A stretch of 64,000 nt of DNA from an uncultured Prochlorococcus sp. (GTDB taxonomy: Bacteria > Cyanobacteriota > Cyanobacteriia > PCC-6307 > Cyanobiaceae): the NCBI GenBank assembly GCA_902617605.1, contig CACMXO010000002.1:32246-96245 (forward strand), given 5' to 3'. Below, piece by piece: positions 55,460-63,967 of the stretch. The notes beneath the pieces are model-generated. The model searched no databases and was not told where the DNA came from. It saw only the letters and a program-made list of their open reading frames with translations. Every line of letters starts with the position of its first letter. Within the stretch, counting starts at the first letter, position 1. The position numbers were made by a program, and so were the translations under genes.

Positions 55460-56956
55460 ATGAAAGAAGTAAATATCTTATGGTTTAAGAAAGATTTAAG
55501 AATTTTTGATAACGAAGCTCTCTTTGAGGCTATAAAAGACAATGATATTTTACCTATTTATATTATTGAGTTAGATATTTGGAACCAAAATACTCATTCA
55601 GATAGACAATGGCAATTTTGCAAAGAAAGTTTAATAGATTTAAGAAATGCACTTGCTGAGATTGGACAACCATTAATTATTAGGACTGGGAATGTTATTA
55701 ATATATTTGATGAAATTAGTTCAAAATTTAAAATCAAAGGTATATATAGCCATCAAGAAACAGGAGATTGGCTTACTTATAAAAGAGATCAAAAAGTAAG
55801 AGAATGGGCTTTAAGCAAAAATATTATTTGGAAGGAATTTCTACAATTTGCAGTTTTTAGAGGAAATTTAGATAGGAATAATTGGTCTAAAATGTGGCAA
55901 AAAAATTCCGAAAAAAACTTACTTAAAGCCCCATTAAGAATTAATCCTATTAACTTTAATATTGGAGAAATACCCTCAGACGAAATTTTTTCCTTTAAAA
56001 AAGAAACTTGTCCAGGAAGAATGCAGGGTGGAAGAAAGAAAGGTTTAGAGAGAATGCAATACTTCTTTAATAATAAATTAGATTCTTATTCAAAAGATAT
56101 ATCTAGCCCAGAAAAATCATTTGATAGTTGTACAAGACTATCCCCATATATTTGTTGGGGATGCATTTCATTAAAAGAAATTTTTAAAAAGGCAGATATA
56201 TCAAAAAACAAAAATTCTACGATGTTAAAAAGCAGATTAACTTGGCATTGTCATTTTATTCAGAAACTTGAAAGTGAACCAGAACTAGAGTTTAGGGAAT
56301 ACCATCCTTTTTTTAAAAATATTAGAGAAAAAAATAATGAATTACTTTATTCATGGAGTTCAGGTAATACTGGCTTTCCTTTTGTAGATGCATGTATGCG
56401 TTCATTAAATTTCAATGGATGGATTAACTTCAGGATGCGTGCGATGTTAATGTCTTTTGCTAGCTATAATTTATGGCTACCATGGCAAGATTCAGGTTCT
56501 GAATTAGCAAATAAATTTGTAGATTATGAGCCTGGAATACATTGGAACCAATGCCAAATGCAATCTGGAACTACGTCTATAAATACCAATAGAATTTATA
56601 ATCCTATTAAGCAGGGAAAAGATCATGATCCTCAAGGAAAATTTATAAAAAAATGGATACCAGAATTAAAAGATATATCACTTAATTTCATTCATGAACC
56701 ATGGCTACTATCTAGATTTAATCAAGAAGAATATGAACAAATTAATTACATAAGACCAATAATTGACATCCCAATTAGCACTAAAACTGCAAAGAAGAAA
56801 ATTCAGGAAATCACTAAAAAGGATGGATATTGGGAAATCTCAAAAGAAATTTATTTAAAGCATGGCTCTAGAAAAAGGCCTAGAAAAAACATAAATAATA
56901 AAAAAAATGTTTCTGAGGAAAAGGAAAAACAATACGAACTGAAATTAGATTTTTAA
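55460..56956 (+). CDS. Cryptochrome/DNA photolyase, FAD-binding
   Basis: A 498-residue protein of the classic photolyase/cryptochrome superfamily. The N-terminal antenna domain starts NILWFKKDLRIFDNEAL; the C-terminal FAD domain has TGFPFVDACMRSLNFNGWINFRMRAMLMSF and WNQCQMQSGTTSINTNRIYNPIKQG. The latter favours a group of cyanobacterial photolyase-like enzymes, with the exact lesion unsure. Independent of the 13 kb PhrB-type gene, so this genome carries at least two members. Divergent from tenA. Confidence 0.9.
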   Translation: MKEVNILWFKKDLRIFDNEALFEAIKDNDILPIYIIELDIWNQNTHSDRQWQFCKESLIDLRNALAEIGQPLIIRTGNVINIFDEISSKFKIKGIYSHQETGDWLTYKRDQKVREWALSKNIIWKEFLQFAVFRGNLDRNNWSKMWQKNSEKNLLKAPLRINPINFNIGEIPSDEIFSFKKETCPGRMQGGRKKGLERMQYFFNNKLDSYSKDISSPEKSFDSCTRLSPYICWGCISLKEIFKKADISKNKNSTMLKSRLTWHCHFIQKLESEPELEFREYHPFFKNIREKNNELLYSWSSGNTGFPFVDACMRSLNFNGWINFRMRAMLMSFASYNLWLPWQDSGSELANKFVDYEPGIHWNQCQMQSGTTSINTNRIYNPIKQGKDHDPQGKFIKKWIPELKDISLNFIHEPWLLSRFNQEEYEQINYIRPIIDIPISTKTAKKKIQEITKKDGYWEISKEIYLKHGSRKRPRKNINNKKNVSEEKEKQYELKLDF

Positions 56957-57083
56957 ATTTTATTGTCAGAAATTTCAAGATTACTTTTAGCGCCTAGGAA
57001 AGTTTTTTAAATTTTGAAATTAAATATATAATTCCACGATGAACTAATGCAAGCTTTAATGTATTTATTAGATTTTATTAATT

Positions 57084-57257
57084 ATGTCTGAAAGATTTGA
57101 ATGGGACGATACCAATAGTTCTGGTATATGGTGGAGTACTAATGTAAGTATTAGAGACGAATGCATTTTGCTTAAAGAAGATACTAAATGTGAAGATTCT
57201 GATATCGTCGAACTTCTTAGGAGTATTGCACAAAATATTGAAGATAATGGCCTTTAA
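57084..57257 (+). CDS. 57-residue acidic hypothetical
   Basis: ATG 57084 opens a frame starting MSERFEWDDTNSSGIWWSTN and ending NIEDNGL. It is acidic and soluble with two cysteines. No family recognised. It converges with pip. Confidence 0.5.
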   Translation: MSERFEWDDTNSSGIWWSTNVSIRDECILLKEDTKCEDSDIVELLRSIAQNIEDNGL

Positions 57258-57280
57258 TTTTTAAAACCATATTCTCTTTA

Positions 57281-58231
57281 TTAAAGATTTTCAATTCCTT
57301 TTACAGCTTTTATTAATTCGATACTAATACCTTTTTCACTCATTGAATGACCAGCATCATTAACGATAATTAATTCAGAATTCTTTAATTTCTTATTTAG
57401 ATCCCAAGCACTCCTAACTGGACATACAACGTCATACCTTCCTTGAATTATTTTTGTTGGAATCGACTCTATTGTTTTTATATTTTTCAAAATAAAATTA
57501 TCTTCTAAGAAAATATTATTAATAAAATAATGACATTCGATCCTTGCAAAAGCATCTGAAAAAGAATTAACTTCAGACTTATCAAAATCAAATTTTTTAT
57601 TTATTAAATGACTTGTTGAGAGTTCCCATTTTGTCCAAGCTGCTGCTGCTTTTGATCTAAGATTCGCATCTGAAGATGTTAGATATTTATAAAAAGAACT
57701 TATTAAATCATTTCTATCTTTTTTTGGTATTACAGAAATATATTCTTCAAATTCATCGGGGAATATCTCACTTGCACCATATTGATAAAACCATAACAAT
57801 TCAAACTTTCTACATAAAAATATTCCTCGCAAAGTTAAGCTGATAACTCTTGAGGAATTTTTAATCGCATATATAAGTGAAAGTGTTGAGCCCCAAGATC
57901 CGCCAAACAAATGCCAAGTATCTATTTTTAAAAAAATCCTTAATTTCTCAATATCATCAACTAAATGATTGGTCGTATTTTCTTTTAATTCGGAAAAAGG
58001 AGTTGAAGAACCGCAACCTCTCTGGTCAAATTGAATAATATCGAATTTATCTGGATCAAAGTATCTTCTATATCTTGGTTGACTTCCTCCTCCTGGACCT
58101 CCATGAATAACAAGAATTTTTTTGCCATTTGGATTACCAGATCTTTCCCAATAAATAGTATGAATATCACTTACTTGTAAAAAACCCTTTTCACGAACTT
58201 CAATTTTAGGAAACAAAACTTGATCTTTCAT
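57281..58231 (-). CDS. pip: Proline iminopeptidase
   Basis: Alpha/beta hydrolase of 316 residues releasing N-terminal proline from peptides. The oxyanion region reads LVIHGGPGGGSQPRYR, the nucleophile elbow is GGSWGSTLSL with the catalytic serine, and the family FDQRGCGSS motif is present. The aspartate is in IIQGRYDVVCP and the histidine in DAGHSMSE near the C-terminus. Length is normal. Confidence 0.95.
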   Translation of the reverse strand: MKDQVLFPKIEVREKGFLQVSDIHTIYWERSGNPNGKKILVIHGGPGGGSQPRYRRYFDPDKFDIIQFDQRGCGSSTPFSELKENTTNHLVDDIEKLRIFLKIDTWHLFGGSWGSTLSLIYAIKNSSRVISLTLRGIFLCRKFELLWFYQYGASEIFPDEFEEYISVIPKKDRNDLISSFYKYLTSSDANLRSKAAAAWTKWELSTSHLINKKFDFDKSEVNSFSDAFARIECHYFINNIFLEDNFILKNIKTIESIPTKIIQGRYDVVCPVRSAWDLNKKLKNSELIIVNDAGHSMSEKGISIELIKAVKGIENL

Positions 58232-58736
58232 TGTGAAATATTTTTAAACACTTAATAAATCCATATTATCCAAAAAGAAGTCTAGTTTAGAAGTAGTTTA
58301 AAAAAAAAGGACTGGTGGTACAGTCCTTTTTGATATTTGATTTCCTTCTAACAGGATATAAAATTACATATTTTAAAGTCTATTTACTCATAAACCTAGA
58401 ATACGTGAATTCGGGGATTTCTCTCGATAATTTCAGTCCCTATTGTCGCTAGTAATTATAAAGCGAAGTCTTATCAGACTAATTGATTGAACTTTAATTT
58501 TCGAATAATCCCATTCTCAGGAATACGCTTCCTATATTTTGGAATTTGCTAAATTTCAGGCGGACTATCAATCATTTAGATTGCCTCCGAACTCAACATT
58601 TATAAATTACTCCTTTTTATATTTTCAGTAAATCCGTAAATATGCTGATTTACTTTTTTCTTAATTTGTAAGAGGATTTTAATGATCCTTTGTTATTTAT
58701 AGATAAATATGAATAATAAAGTCTATGATCTCTTAG
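58232..58736 (-). ncRNA. Long non-coding stretch, candidate small RNA
   Basis: About 500 bases without a convincing protein frame. On the minus strand it ends (at 58304) in a strong terminator, and inside it a hairpin-prone segment occurs around 58545-58590, where GGAGGCAATC and GATTGATAGTCCGCC can pair. It could be a separate small RNA or a long 3' tail of the 60-residue gene to the right. It does not look like tmRNA, 6S, RNase P or SRP RNA. Confidence 0.35.
58304..58331 (-). terminator. Perfect 11-bp terminator hairpin
   Basis: AAAAAGGACTG (58304-58314), loop GTGGTA and CAGTCCTTTTT (58321-58331) form an exact stem with A/T flanks, so it can act on both strands. On the minus strand an eight-base T run results. 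Confidence 0.88.
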
Positions 58737-58919
58737 TTATTCAGATTTATAGAGCAAAATAGATTCAATTATTCTTTTATCTCTATCAGAAAGTTTATAA
58801 TTTCCCAATTTCCACTGAACAAATTTTACACACTCATCAATAGAAGGATTCTTATCCCGGCACTTGCGCCACTCTCCAATCCAATCTGCCAAGGCAAAAG
58901 TTATTTTTGTAGAAAGCAT
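58737..58919 (-). CDS. 60-residue hypothetical
   Basis: Starts at ATG 58919 (MLSTKITFALADWIGEWRKC) and ends ESILLYKSE. Helical and basic, no signal. A TTG at 58928 would extend it by three residues and overlap the next gene's stop. It follows a 46-residue frame on the same strand. Confidence 0.5.
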   Translation of the reverse strand: MLSTKITFALADWIGEWRKCRDKNPSIDECVKFVQWKLGNYKLSDRDKRIIESILLYKSE

Positions 58920-58921
58920 AT

Positions 58922-59062
58922 TTACCAATCAGGGTAATTAAAATCTCCGCCTAAAGGTTCTTCATAAAATTCCCCTTCTTTTATACCTTTATCATATTTT
59001 TCAATTATCTTTTTATAAGAAGCTATTGATGGAAGTAAATCTCCTACATATATGGGTTTCAT
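58922..59062 (-). CDS. 46-residue acidic hypothetical
   Basis: ATG 59062 opens a frame starting MKPIYVGDLLPSIASYKKII and ending GGDFNYPDW. It is on the same strand and 2 bases upstream of the 60-residue gene. No motif. Confidence 0.5.
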   Translation of the reverse strand: MKPIYVGDLLPSIASYKKIIEKYDKGIKEGEFYEEPLGGDFNYPDW

Positions 59063-59136
59063 TCAAATTGTTATAATAATTTTAATTATTTATTATTTTA
59101 TATAAGAATTTAATAAATAGATTATTAATATGCATT

Positions 59137-59232
59137 ATGGATTTCATCAAAAAGAACAAGATCTTAACAGTAATGGCCATAATTGCAGTTTTATCATTTG
59201 CATTAGAAAAAGTAGGCATAATACACCCTTAA
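59137..59232 (+). CDS. 31-residue membrane peptide
   Basis: ATG 59137 opens a frame with a basic start (MDFIKKNK) and one hydrophobic helix (ILTVMAIIAVLSFALE). Resembles other single-helix peptides of this region. Confidence 0.45.
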   Translation: MDFIKKNKILTVMAIIAVLSFALEKVGIIHP

Positions 59233-59261
59233 AATAATTAATTTCATTTGTTAAATACTTC

Positions 59262-59351
59262 CTAATGAAATAAGTAAACCGATACTATTACTACAAAAAT
59301 AAGCAATGGAGATAATAATGTAAAAATTAAAGTTGAAAGATTAATCAGCAT
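59262..59351 (-). CDS. 29-residue membrane peptide
   Basis: ATG 59351 opens a frame almost entirely hydrophobic (LSTLIFTLLSPLLIFVVIVS). It may be a small photosynthetic-membrane peptide, but I cannot assign it. Confidence 0.35.
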   Translation of the reverse strand: MLINLSTLIFTLLSPLLIFVVIVSVYLFH

Positions 59352-59439
59352 AAATTTTAAATAAATAAACAAATTTAATAAACATCACTTTTAAGCATTT
59401 GCAATAAGTAAAATTTAAATTATTACGATATAAAAAAAT

Positions 59440-59637
59440 TTGAATAAAGAAAGATATAAAGAAGAATATGAAGAAGGGTCAGACTTACTTTGGCCTAGTG
59501 ATAAAGAAGATAAAATAACTCGGCAATTTTATAAAGATTTATCTGATCTTTCAAAAAACATTAACTATAGTAAAAAGAAAAAGCTAAAACTTTTTGAACA
59601 AGTAGTTAGAATAATAAAAGGCAAAGGCTGGGGTTAA
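59440..59637 (+). CDS. 65-residue charged hypothetical
   Basis: Starts at TTG 59440 (MNKERYKEEYEEGSDLLWPS), very acidic then lysine-rich. It is 17 bases upstream of the CPBP protease gene. No family recognised. Confidence 0.5.
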   Translation: MNKERYKEEYEEGSDLLWPSDKEDKITRQFYKDLSDLSKNINYSKKKKLKLFEQVVRIIKGKGWG

Positions 59638-59654
59638 TTAATATTCAAACTAAA

Positions 59655-60515
59655 ATGAAAAATTTAATGACATTAATTAAAAGTTTCTTTCTTTTAAGAC
59701 CAAGATTTTTATCCACTATATTTTTTATTCCAATTCTTTATGGCATTGGCTGGGCTTTATCTCAGCCACTTTTATTGTTTAATTTTGAAGAAGAAAATTT
59801 ATCCTTAATTGGAACTATTATTACCTTCTTTCTTTTTATCTTTTTACTCCCATATTGGTTTTATATCAAACGAAACAAATCAAGTGCTTGGGTACTTCTT
59901 GGGATAACTAAAGACAAATTTTTAAAAAACTTTCTCAATTTTTCTAAAGGTCTCTTATTTTCCTTATTTTTAATAATTCTAATTCTGGTACCACTATTGC
60001 AAAAAAATTATATTTCTTGGATAGGTGAATTCTCGCCAATAATATTATTAAATTCTATTGTACTTGGATTAGGTGTTGGATTCGCAGAGGAAATAATTTT
60101 TAGAGGATGGTTAATAGAAGAACTAAAATTTGAATATGGCACAAAAATATCAATAGTTTTACAAGCTATAGTTTTTAGCTTTGTTCATAATTTATCAAAT
60201 GACATATTTTGGAACATAATAGGATTACGCTTAGGATTTATTTTACTAGGGATATTTCTATCATTAGTCAAAATTAGAGATAAAGGTTCTCTATGGAATT
60301 GCATAGGACTTCATGGGGGACTTGTGGGTATTTGGTTTTTTATAAATAACGGATTAATAGAATTCAAAGAAAATACACCTTCTTTTTTAGCAGGTCCTTT
60401 CACACAAAATATTCCAAACCCAATCGGAAGCTTTAGTGCAATTTTAATATTACTTTTGTTATGTATTTTTTATGCACTAAAATCAAAAAAAAATTTCCTT
60501 AGACGTTTTAATTAG
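59655..60515 (+). CDS. CPBP-family intramembrane metalloprotease
   Basis: A 286-residue protein with about seven or eight membrane helices. The Abi/CPBP motif EExxxR is seen in FAEEIIFRGWLIEEL, with the second histidine motif in VFSFVHNLSND, and the third in IGLRLGFILLGI. This group includes prenyl-protein-like proteases and bacteriocin-immunity proteins. The substrate is unknown. It is the only member of this family here. Confidence 0.9.
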   Translation: MKNLMTLIKSFFLLRPRFLSTIFFIPILYGIGWALSQPLLLFNFEEENLSLIGTIITFFLFIFLLPYWFYIKRNKSSAWVLLGITKDKFLKNFLNFSKGLLFSLFLIILILVPLLQKNYISWIGEFSPIILLNSIVLGLGVGFAEEIIFRGWLIEELKFEYGTKISIVLQAIVFSFVHNLSNDIFWNIIGLRLGFILLGIFLSLVKIRDKGSLWNCIGLHGGLVGIWFFINNGLIEFKENTPSFLAGPFTQNIPNPIGSFSAILILLLLCIFYALKSKKNFLRRFN

Positions 60516-60577
60516 ATATAAATACCGATTGATTTTTGATTAGTAATTGTCAGATTAAAATAAAGCTTAATTCTCAT

Positions 60578-60742
60578 ATGAACTTTGAAGCAGGATTAAG
60601 ATTTATTGTCTTTTTAATAATTTTTGGAGTTACAAACTATCTAATGATGTTGAGAAGATATGAAAACGACATCAAAAAAAAGAAATATTTACAACATAAA
60701 AAAATTTCCAGGCTATACCCTAAAGGTTCATTTATTTTCTGA
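60578..60742 (+). CDS. 54-residue membrane peptide
   Basis: Starts at ATG 60578 (MNFEAGLRFIVFLIIFGVTNY), one hydrophobic helix then a basic tail ending LYPKGSFIF. An upstream start would add 14 residues. No family recognised. Confidence 0.55.
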   Translation: MNFEAGLRFIVFLIIFGVTNYLMMLRRYENDIKKKKYLQHKKISRLYPKGSFIF

Positions 60743-60769
60743 AATTAAAAAAGTTTTTGTAAAATCTAC

Positions 60770-61018
60770 TCACCATTTTTTATTAGTTTTTTGCCAACCT
60801 TCATTTAACAATTTTTGCCACAATAATCTTGCTTCTTCTTTAAGAATTTTTTTTCTAGTTTTCATCAATGGAGGATTTTCTCCATGTATTCCCATAATAA
60901 TTCCTTCTTCAATAAACATATAATCAATAGATTTATCAGAATGATCATTATCTTTGTAGAAACGCATCACACCTACAAAATTGGAGTCTATTAACCAGAA
61001 ATCATTAGTTGAATTCAA
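60770..61018 (-). CDS. DUF1651-like small protein
   Basis: An 82-residue protein with FWLIDSNFVGVMRFYKDN near the start and RKKILKEEARLLWQKLLNEGW near the end. This pattern is that of the DUF1651 family, found in marine picocyanobacteria. Function unknown. Convergent with the 54-residue peptide gene. Confidence 0.75.
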   Translation of the reverse strand: MNSTNDFWLIDSNFVGVMRFYKDNDHSDKSIDYMFIEEGIIMGIHGENPPLMKTRKKILKEEARLLWQKLLNEGWQKTNKKW

Positions 61019-61090
61019 TAAACCAAAAATTAAATTAAATTTATCACATGTTTAATTGCAATTTGCGAGGAAAATATTTATTTAGTTTAT

Positions 61091-61519
61091 TCATATTTGA
61101 TACATTTTTTCTTTTTGTCTACTTTTTTTCAATTCGCCACGTTTTTTCTTAACCTCAACTCTTTTCTTTTGTGATGCTTTAGTGGGTTGTGTAGATTTTC
61201 TTAATTTAAATGATTTATTTAAAGCATTTTTTAGGATTGAACTAAATTTCATTAAAGCTAGCTGCCTATTTAATAATTGATTTCTGTGTTCTTGAACCGC
61301 TAAACGTAAGCTATTTTTCACTAATTTAGTTTTCAAGTTTCTCTTAAGAATTTCTTTCTGATAATCATTTAATACTTTGGAATTTTCTAAATTAAAAATA
61401 ATCTCAACTCTACTTTCAGTTTTATTTACATTTTGTCCTCCAGGACCGGAGGATCTGGAAAATCGCCACTTAATTTCTTTGGATGGTATTACTAATGTTT
61501 TAGTAATTTTTAAATCCAT
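61091..61519 (-). CDS. arfB: Alternative ribosome-rescue factor B (ICT1/YaeJ)
   Basis: Peptidyl-tRNA hydrolase that rescues ribosomes stalled without a stop codon. The GGQ motif is in FSRSSGPGGQNVNKTESRVE (residues 20-39), followed by a lysine/arginine-rich C-terminal tail, KKKRVEVKKKRGELKKSRQK, that enters the mRNA channel. The 142-residue length is normal. It is on the opposite strand to the next membrane-coil protein gene. Confidence 0.95.
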   Translation of the reverse strand: MDLKITKTLVIPSKEIKWRFSRSSGPGGQNVNKTESRVEIIFNLENSKVLNDYQKEILKRNLKTKLVKNSLRLAVQEHRNQLLNRQLALMKFSSILKNALNKSFKLRKSTQPTKASQKKRVEVKKKRGELKKSRQKEKMYQI

Positions 61520-61585
61520 TTTTATTTCTTTGTGATTTAGATCTTTAGAATCATTTCCTTAATACTTTAAAACATATCTTGAAAT

Positions 61586-61960
61586 TTGATCGGTAAATAC
61601 TGGGCGGTTAAGTTAGGTAAACCGAAATTCGGTGTATTTGCCGTATCAATATCTTCGGTATTTATCCTTTCATATTTCAAAGAATTATCAGATATTGAGT
61701 TTGTACTAATTCAAAGGTCACTTATGTATTCAATGTTTGATCTTCTTTTTGAAACACCTTCATATCGCCCAGTATATGTTATTTCCGATAGTGAAATGAA
61801 GGAGTTAAAGAAAACCCAACATCAAGAAGAGCTTGATGAAATTACAAAACAAAAAGCAAGACTTGAAGATGCTTTTAAAGCTCAACTAAAACATCTTGAA
61901 GAGAGAGAAAAAGAAGTAAAAAAAGAACTTAAAGTACTCTCAACTTCAAAAGATAAATAA
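61586..61960 (+). CDS. 124-residue hypothetical with C-terminal coiled coil
   Basis: The frame starts at TTG 61586 with a hydrophobic segment (FGVFAVSISSVFILSYF), then a coiled-coil from about residue 70 with KKTQHQEELDEITKQKARLEDAF. If translation starts at the first ATG, the first helix is lost (about 78 residues). The function is unknown. A strong terminator follows. Confidence 0.55.
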   Translation: MIGKYWAVKLGKPKFGVFAVSISSVFILSYFKELSDIEFVLIQRSLMYSMFDLLFETPSYRPVYVISDSEMKELKKTQHQEELDEITKQKARLEDAFKAQLKHLEEREKEVKKELKVLSTSKDK

Positions 61961-61987
61961 TTTATTTTTAGAGAAATTATTTTTTCC

Positions 61988-62013
61988 AAAGACGGTTTTT
62001 AACCGTCTTTTTT
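61988..62013 (+). terminator. Rho-independent terminator
   Basis: AAAGACGGTT pairs with AACCGTCTTT around a TTT loop, followed by TTT. It ends the transcript of the coiled-coil gene. Confidence 0.9.
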
Positions 62014-62079
62014 AATTCTTTTAATCTTAAGGAATCCATTAAATCCACAGATTTTAAAAATATTTTCCATAATTAAAAA

Positions 62080-62184
62080 ATGAATAATAATAAAGAAAAA
62101 ATAAGAATGTTTTTACCCTTTAGCTGGGTAATTTGTGCGGCAATATCTTTTGCTTATATAAATTCACATTTAATAAATACCTGA
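62080..62184 (+). CDS. 34-residue membrane peptide
   Basis: ATG 62080 starts MNNNKEKIRMFLPFSWVICAAISFAYIN; one hydrophobic helix. It ends 5 bases before the next gene on the same strand, so coupling is likely. Confidence 0.5.
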   Translation: MNNNKEKIRMFLPFSWVICAAISFAYINSHLINT

Positions 62185-62189
62185 TATAG

Positions 62190-62534
62190 ATGTCTTATCC
62201 CTCAAGAGACGAAATACTTGCATCTTCAAAAGGGTGGGTAGCATCTTTTTTAAATTTTCTTCCTGGTTTAGGATCGGGTTACTTATATCAAAGGAGATGG
62301 AAACCCTATTTTTTTACCATCACTGCTAGTACTGCATGGTTCGCTTTAGGGTTTTTCTTACAAGGAGATTCAGAACCTTCTCAAAGTGAACAAATAATTG
62401 GAATTTCTGGTCTTTTTTTTATATCAATAGTTACAGTTATAGAGGCCAACTTGGCTTTCAAAAAAGCAAGTAATAAAACAAAAGCTGAAAAAGAGAAAAT
62501 AATTTCATCTGAAAAAAAAGGATGGTTTAAATAA
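62190..62534 (+). CDS. 114-residue membrane protein
   Basis: Starts MSYPSRDEILASSKGWVASFLNFLPGLG; about three hydrophobic segments, with GLGSGYLYQRRWKPYFF, and a lysine-rich end. The SGYLYQ...W start resembles TM2-domain proteins, without certainty. Function unknown. Confidence 0.6.
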   Translation: MSYPSRDEILASSKGWVASFLNFLPGLGSGYLYQRRWKPYFFTITASTAWFALGFFLQGDSEPSQSEQIIGISGLFFISIVTVIEANLAFKKASNKTKAEKEKIISSEKKGWFK

Positions 62535-62636
62535 TTCAAAAAATGAGATCTAAAAAAATATTTAATTATTTCTCAACTTATTTATTTATATAAATAATTA
62601 CCATAAATGATATTTAAGATAATTAAAAAAATTTTT

Positions 62637-62909
62637 TTAGTTATAAAAAAATAAAATTTCCTTTTCTTTAAGACCTTCCCATCCAGAGTCTATTAATAAT
62701 TGATTCAATGTTTCTTTATCAAAATGCTTAGAACCCGTTTTGACACATCTATTTCTCATTGATTTTTTAACACCACTCCTTTGTCTTTTATTCTCCTCAT
62801 CCATAATTCTATTGTATAGATCTAGCATTTTTTGAGGGATGGGAGTACCGTCAAGATCCACTCCATTTTCAATAGCAAGATCAACAGCCTGCATTCCCAT
62901 TTTCTTCAT
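62637..62909 (-). CDS. 90-residue conserved hypothetical
   Basis: Starts MKKMGMQAVDLAIENGVDLDG, with GTPIPQKMLDLYNRIMDEENKRQRSGV. Helical, soluble, with Cys54 in MRNRCVKTG. I recall similar proteins in marine picocyanobacteria. It is downstream of bcp on the same strand. Confidence 0.65.
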   Translation of the reverse strand: MKKMGMQAVDLAIENGVDLDGTPIPQKMLDLYNRIMDEENKRQRSGVKKSMRNRCVKTGSKHFDKETLNQLLIDSGWEGLKEKEILFFYN

Positions 62910-62977
62910 ATATTTAAAAAAAAGCTGAAACCATAATAAAGCAAAAGTTATTAATCTAAAATTCTTTGAATAATATT

Positions 62978-63427
62978 TTATTGATTTTGAATTTCCTTAA
63001 GTACTCTAATTGCCTCTTTAATGTGTTCAGGACCATTCAATAAATCTCTAAAAATATGCCTAACCGTCCCTCTGCGATCAATAACGTAAGTTACCCTACC
63101 ATCCATAAAACCCAATACTTTAGGAACTTTAAAAGTTTTTCTAAGAGAGTCATTTGTGTCGCAAAGCAGTGGATATTGTAATTTATTTTTATTAGCAAAT
63201 GCCAAATGACTTGAGGTACTTCCATTACTTACTCCCCAAACTTGCGCACCTAATACTTTAAATAAGTCATATTTATCTCTAAATCCACAAACTTCTATAG
63301 TGCAACCAGGCGTATCATCTTTTGGATAAAAAAACAAAACGAGGGGACTTTTTAATCCCTTATTGGATCTTTTAACTCCATTTTGATCCAGTAAAGTAAA
63401 TTCTGGAATTTTATCTCCAATATGCAC
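62978..63427 (-). CDS. bcp: Thioredoxin-dependent peroxiredoxin (Bcp/PrxQ)
   Basis: Reduces hydrogen peroxide and organic peroxides with thioredoxin. The 149-residue protein has FFYPKDDTPGCTIEVCGFRDKY with peroxidatic Cys and the second Cys five residues later, the PrxQ pattern. IGDKIPEFTLLDQNG at the start and YVIDRRGTVRHIF near the end are typical. Length is normal. Confidence 0.96.
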   Translation of the reverse strand: MHIGDKIPEFTLLDQNGVKRSNKGLKSPLVLFFYPKDDTPGCTIEVCGFRDKYDLFKVLGAQVWGVSNGSTSSHLAFANKNKLQYPLLCDTNDSLRKTFKVPKVLGFMDGRVTYVIDRRGTVRHIFRDLLNGPEHIKEAIRVLKEIQNQ

Positions 63428-63576
63428 AACTGTAAATATAAAATTCCATATTAGAGGTTAATATGTTTTTTTTGTGGCCTTAAAGTAAATAACTGATATT
63501 AAAGTCAGTTTTTTTGTTTTAAAAGATACTAAAAAATTATTGAAATAAACTAGGGTGAATTTATTAATTCAATAAT

Positions 63577-63711
63577 ATGGAATTAATAATTTATATTTTT
63601 TTATTTCTTATTCTTTTTTTGGGAGTTATTTTTAACTTAAAAATAACAAATTTTAAAAGAGTTAAAGAAATACGAAATAAAGCTAAAGGTTATTCAAAAA
63701 AGAATAATTAA
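63577..63711 (+). CDS. 44-residue membrane peptide
   Basis: ATG 63577 opens a frame with a hydrophobic helix (LIIYIFLFLILFLGVIFNL) and a basic tail. Convergent with the secreted protein gene. No family recognised. Confidence 0.5.
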   Translation: MELIIYIFLFLILFLGVIFNLKITNFKRVKEIRNKAKGYSKKNN

Positions 63712-63727
63712 ATATTTATTGTTAAGA

Positions 63728-63967
63728 TTAAAACTCAATTTTTTCATTTGGAGTAAATACTGAACAATATTTCTTTACTAGGTCCTTTTGCTGACTATTG
63801 GAAGAATTCGTTAATTTTAATTTTAGTTTTTCTACAGCCTCATTAGCATTAATCTCACCGAGTCGATATCTAGCACAAGTATCCAATACTTTAAACATTT
63901 TTGTGGTAACAGCTTCAGCTGGATAAATTAGAAAAAAAAGGTAAAAAACAACAAATAAGTACTTCAT
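63728..63967 (-). CDS. Small secreted protein
   Basis: A 79-residue protein with a signal peptide (LFVVFYLFFLIYPAEAV, cut after AEA) and two cysteines in the mature part (near 31 and 68). Likely periplasmic. Unknown function. Its start is complete inside the window. Confidence 0.65.
   Translation of the reverse strand: MKYLFVVFYLFFLIYPAEAVTTKMFKVLDTCARYRLGEINANEAVEKLKLKLTNSSNSQQKDLVKKYCSVFTPNEKIEF

Noticed and set aside
58332..58736. tmRNA, 6S RNA, RNase P RNA or SRP RNA
   Set aside because: None of the conserved cores of these RNAs is visible on either strand; a different small RNA remains possible.
60660..60923. Plus-strand frame across the DUF1651-like gene
   Set aside because: The opposite strand has a recognised family with proper start; this frame is Phe/Ser-rich and overlaps a real small gene on the same strand in another frame.
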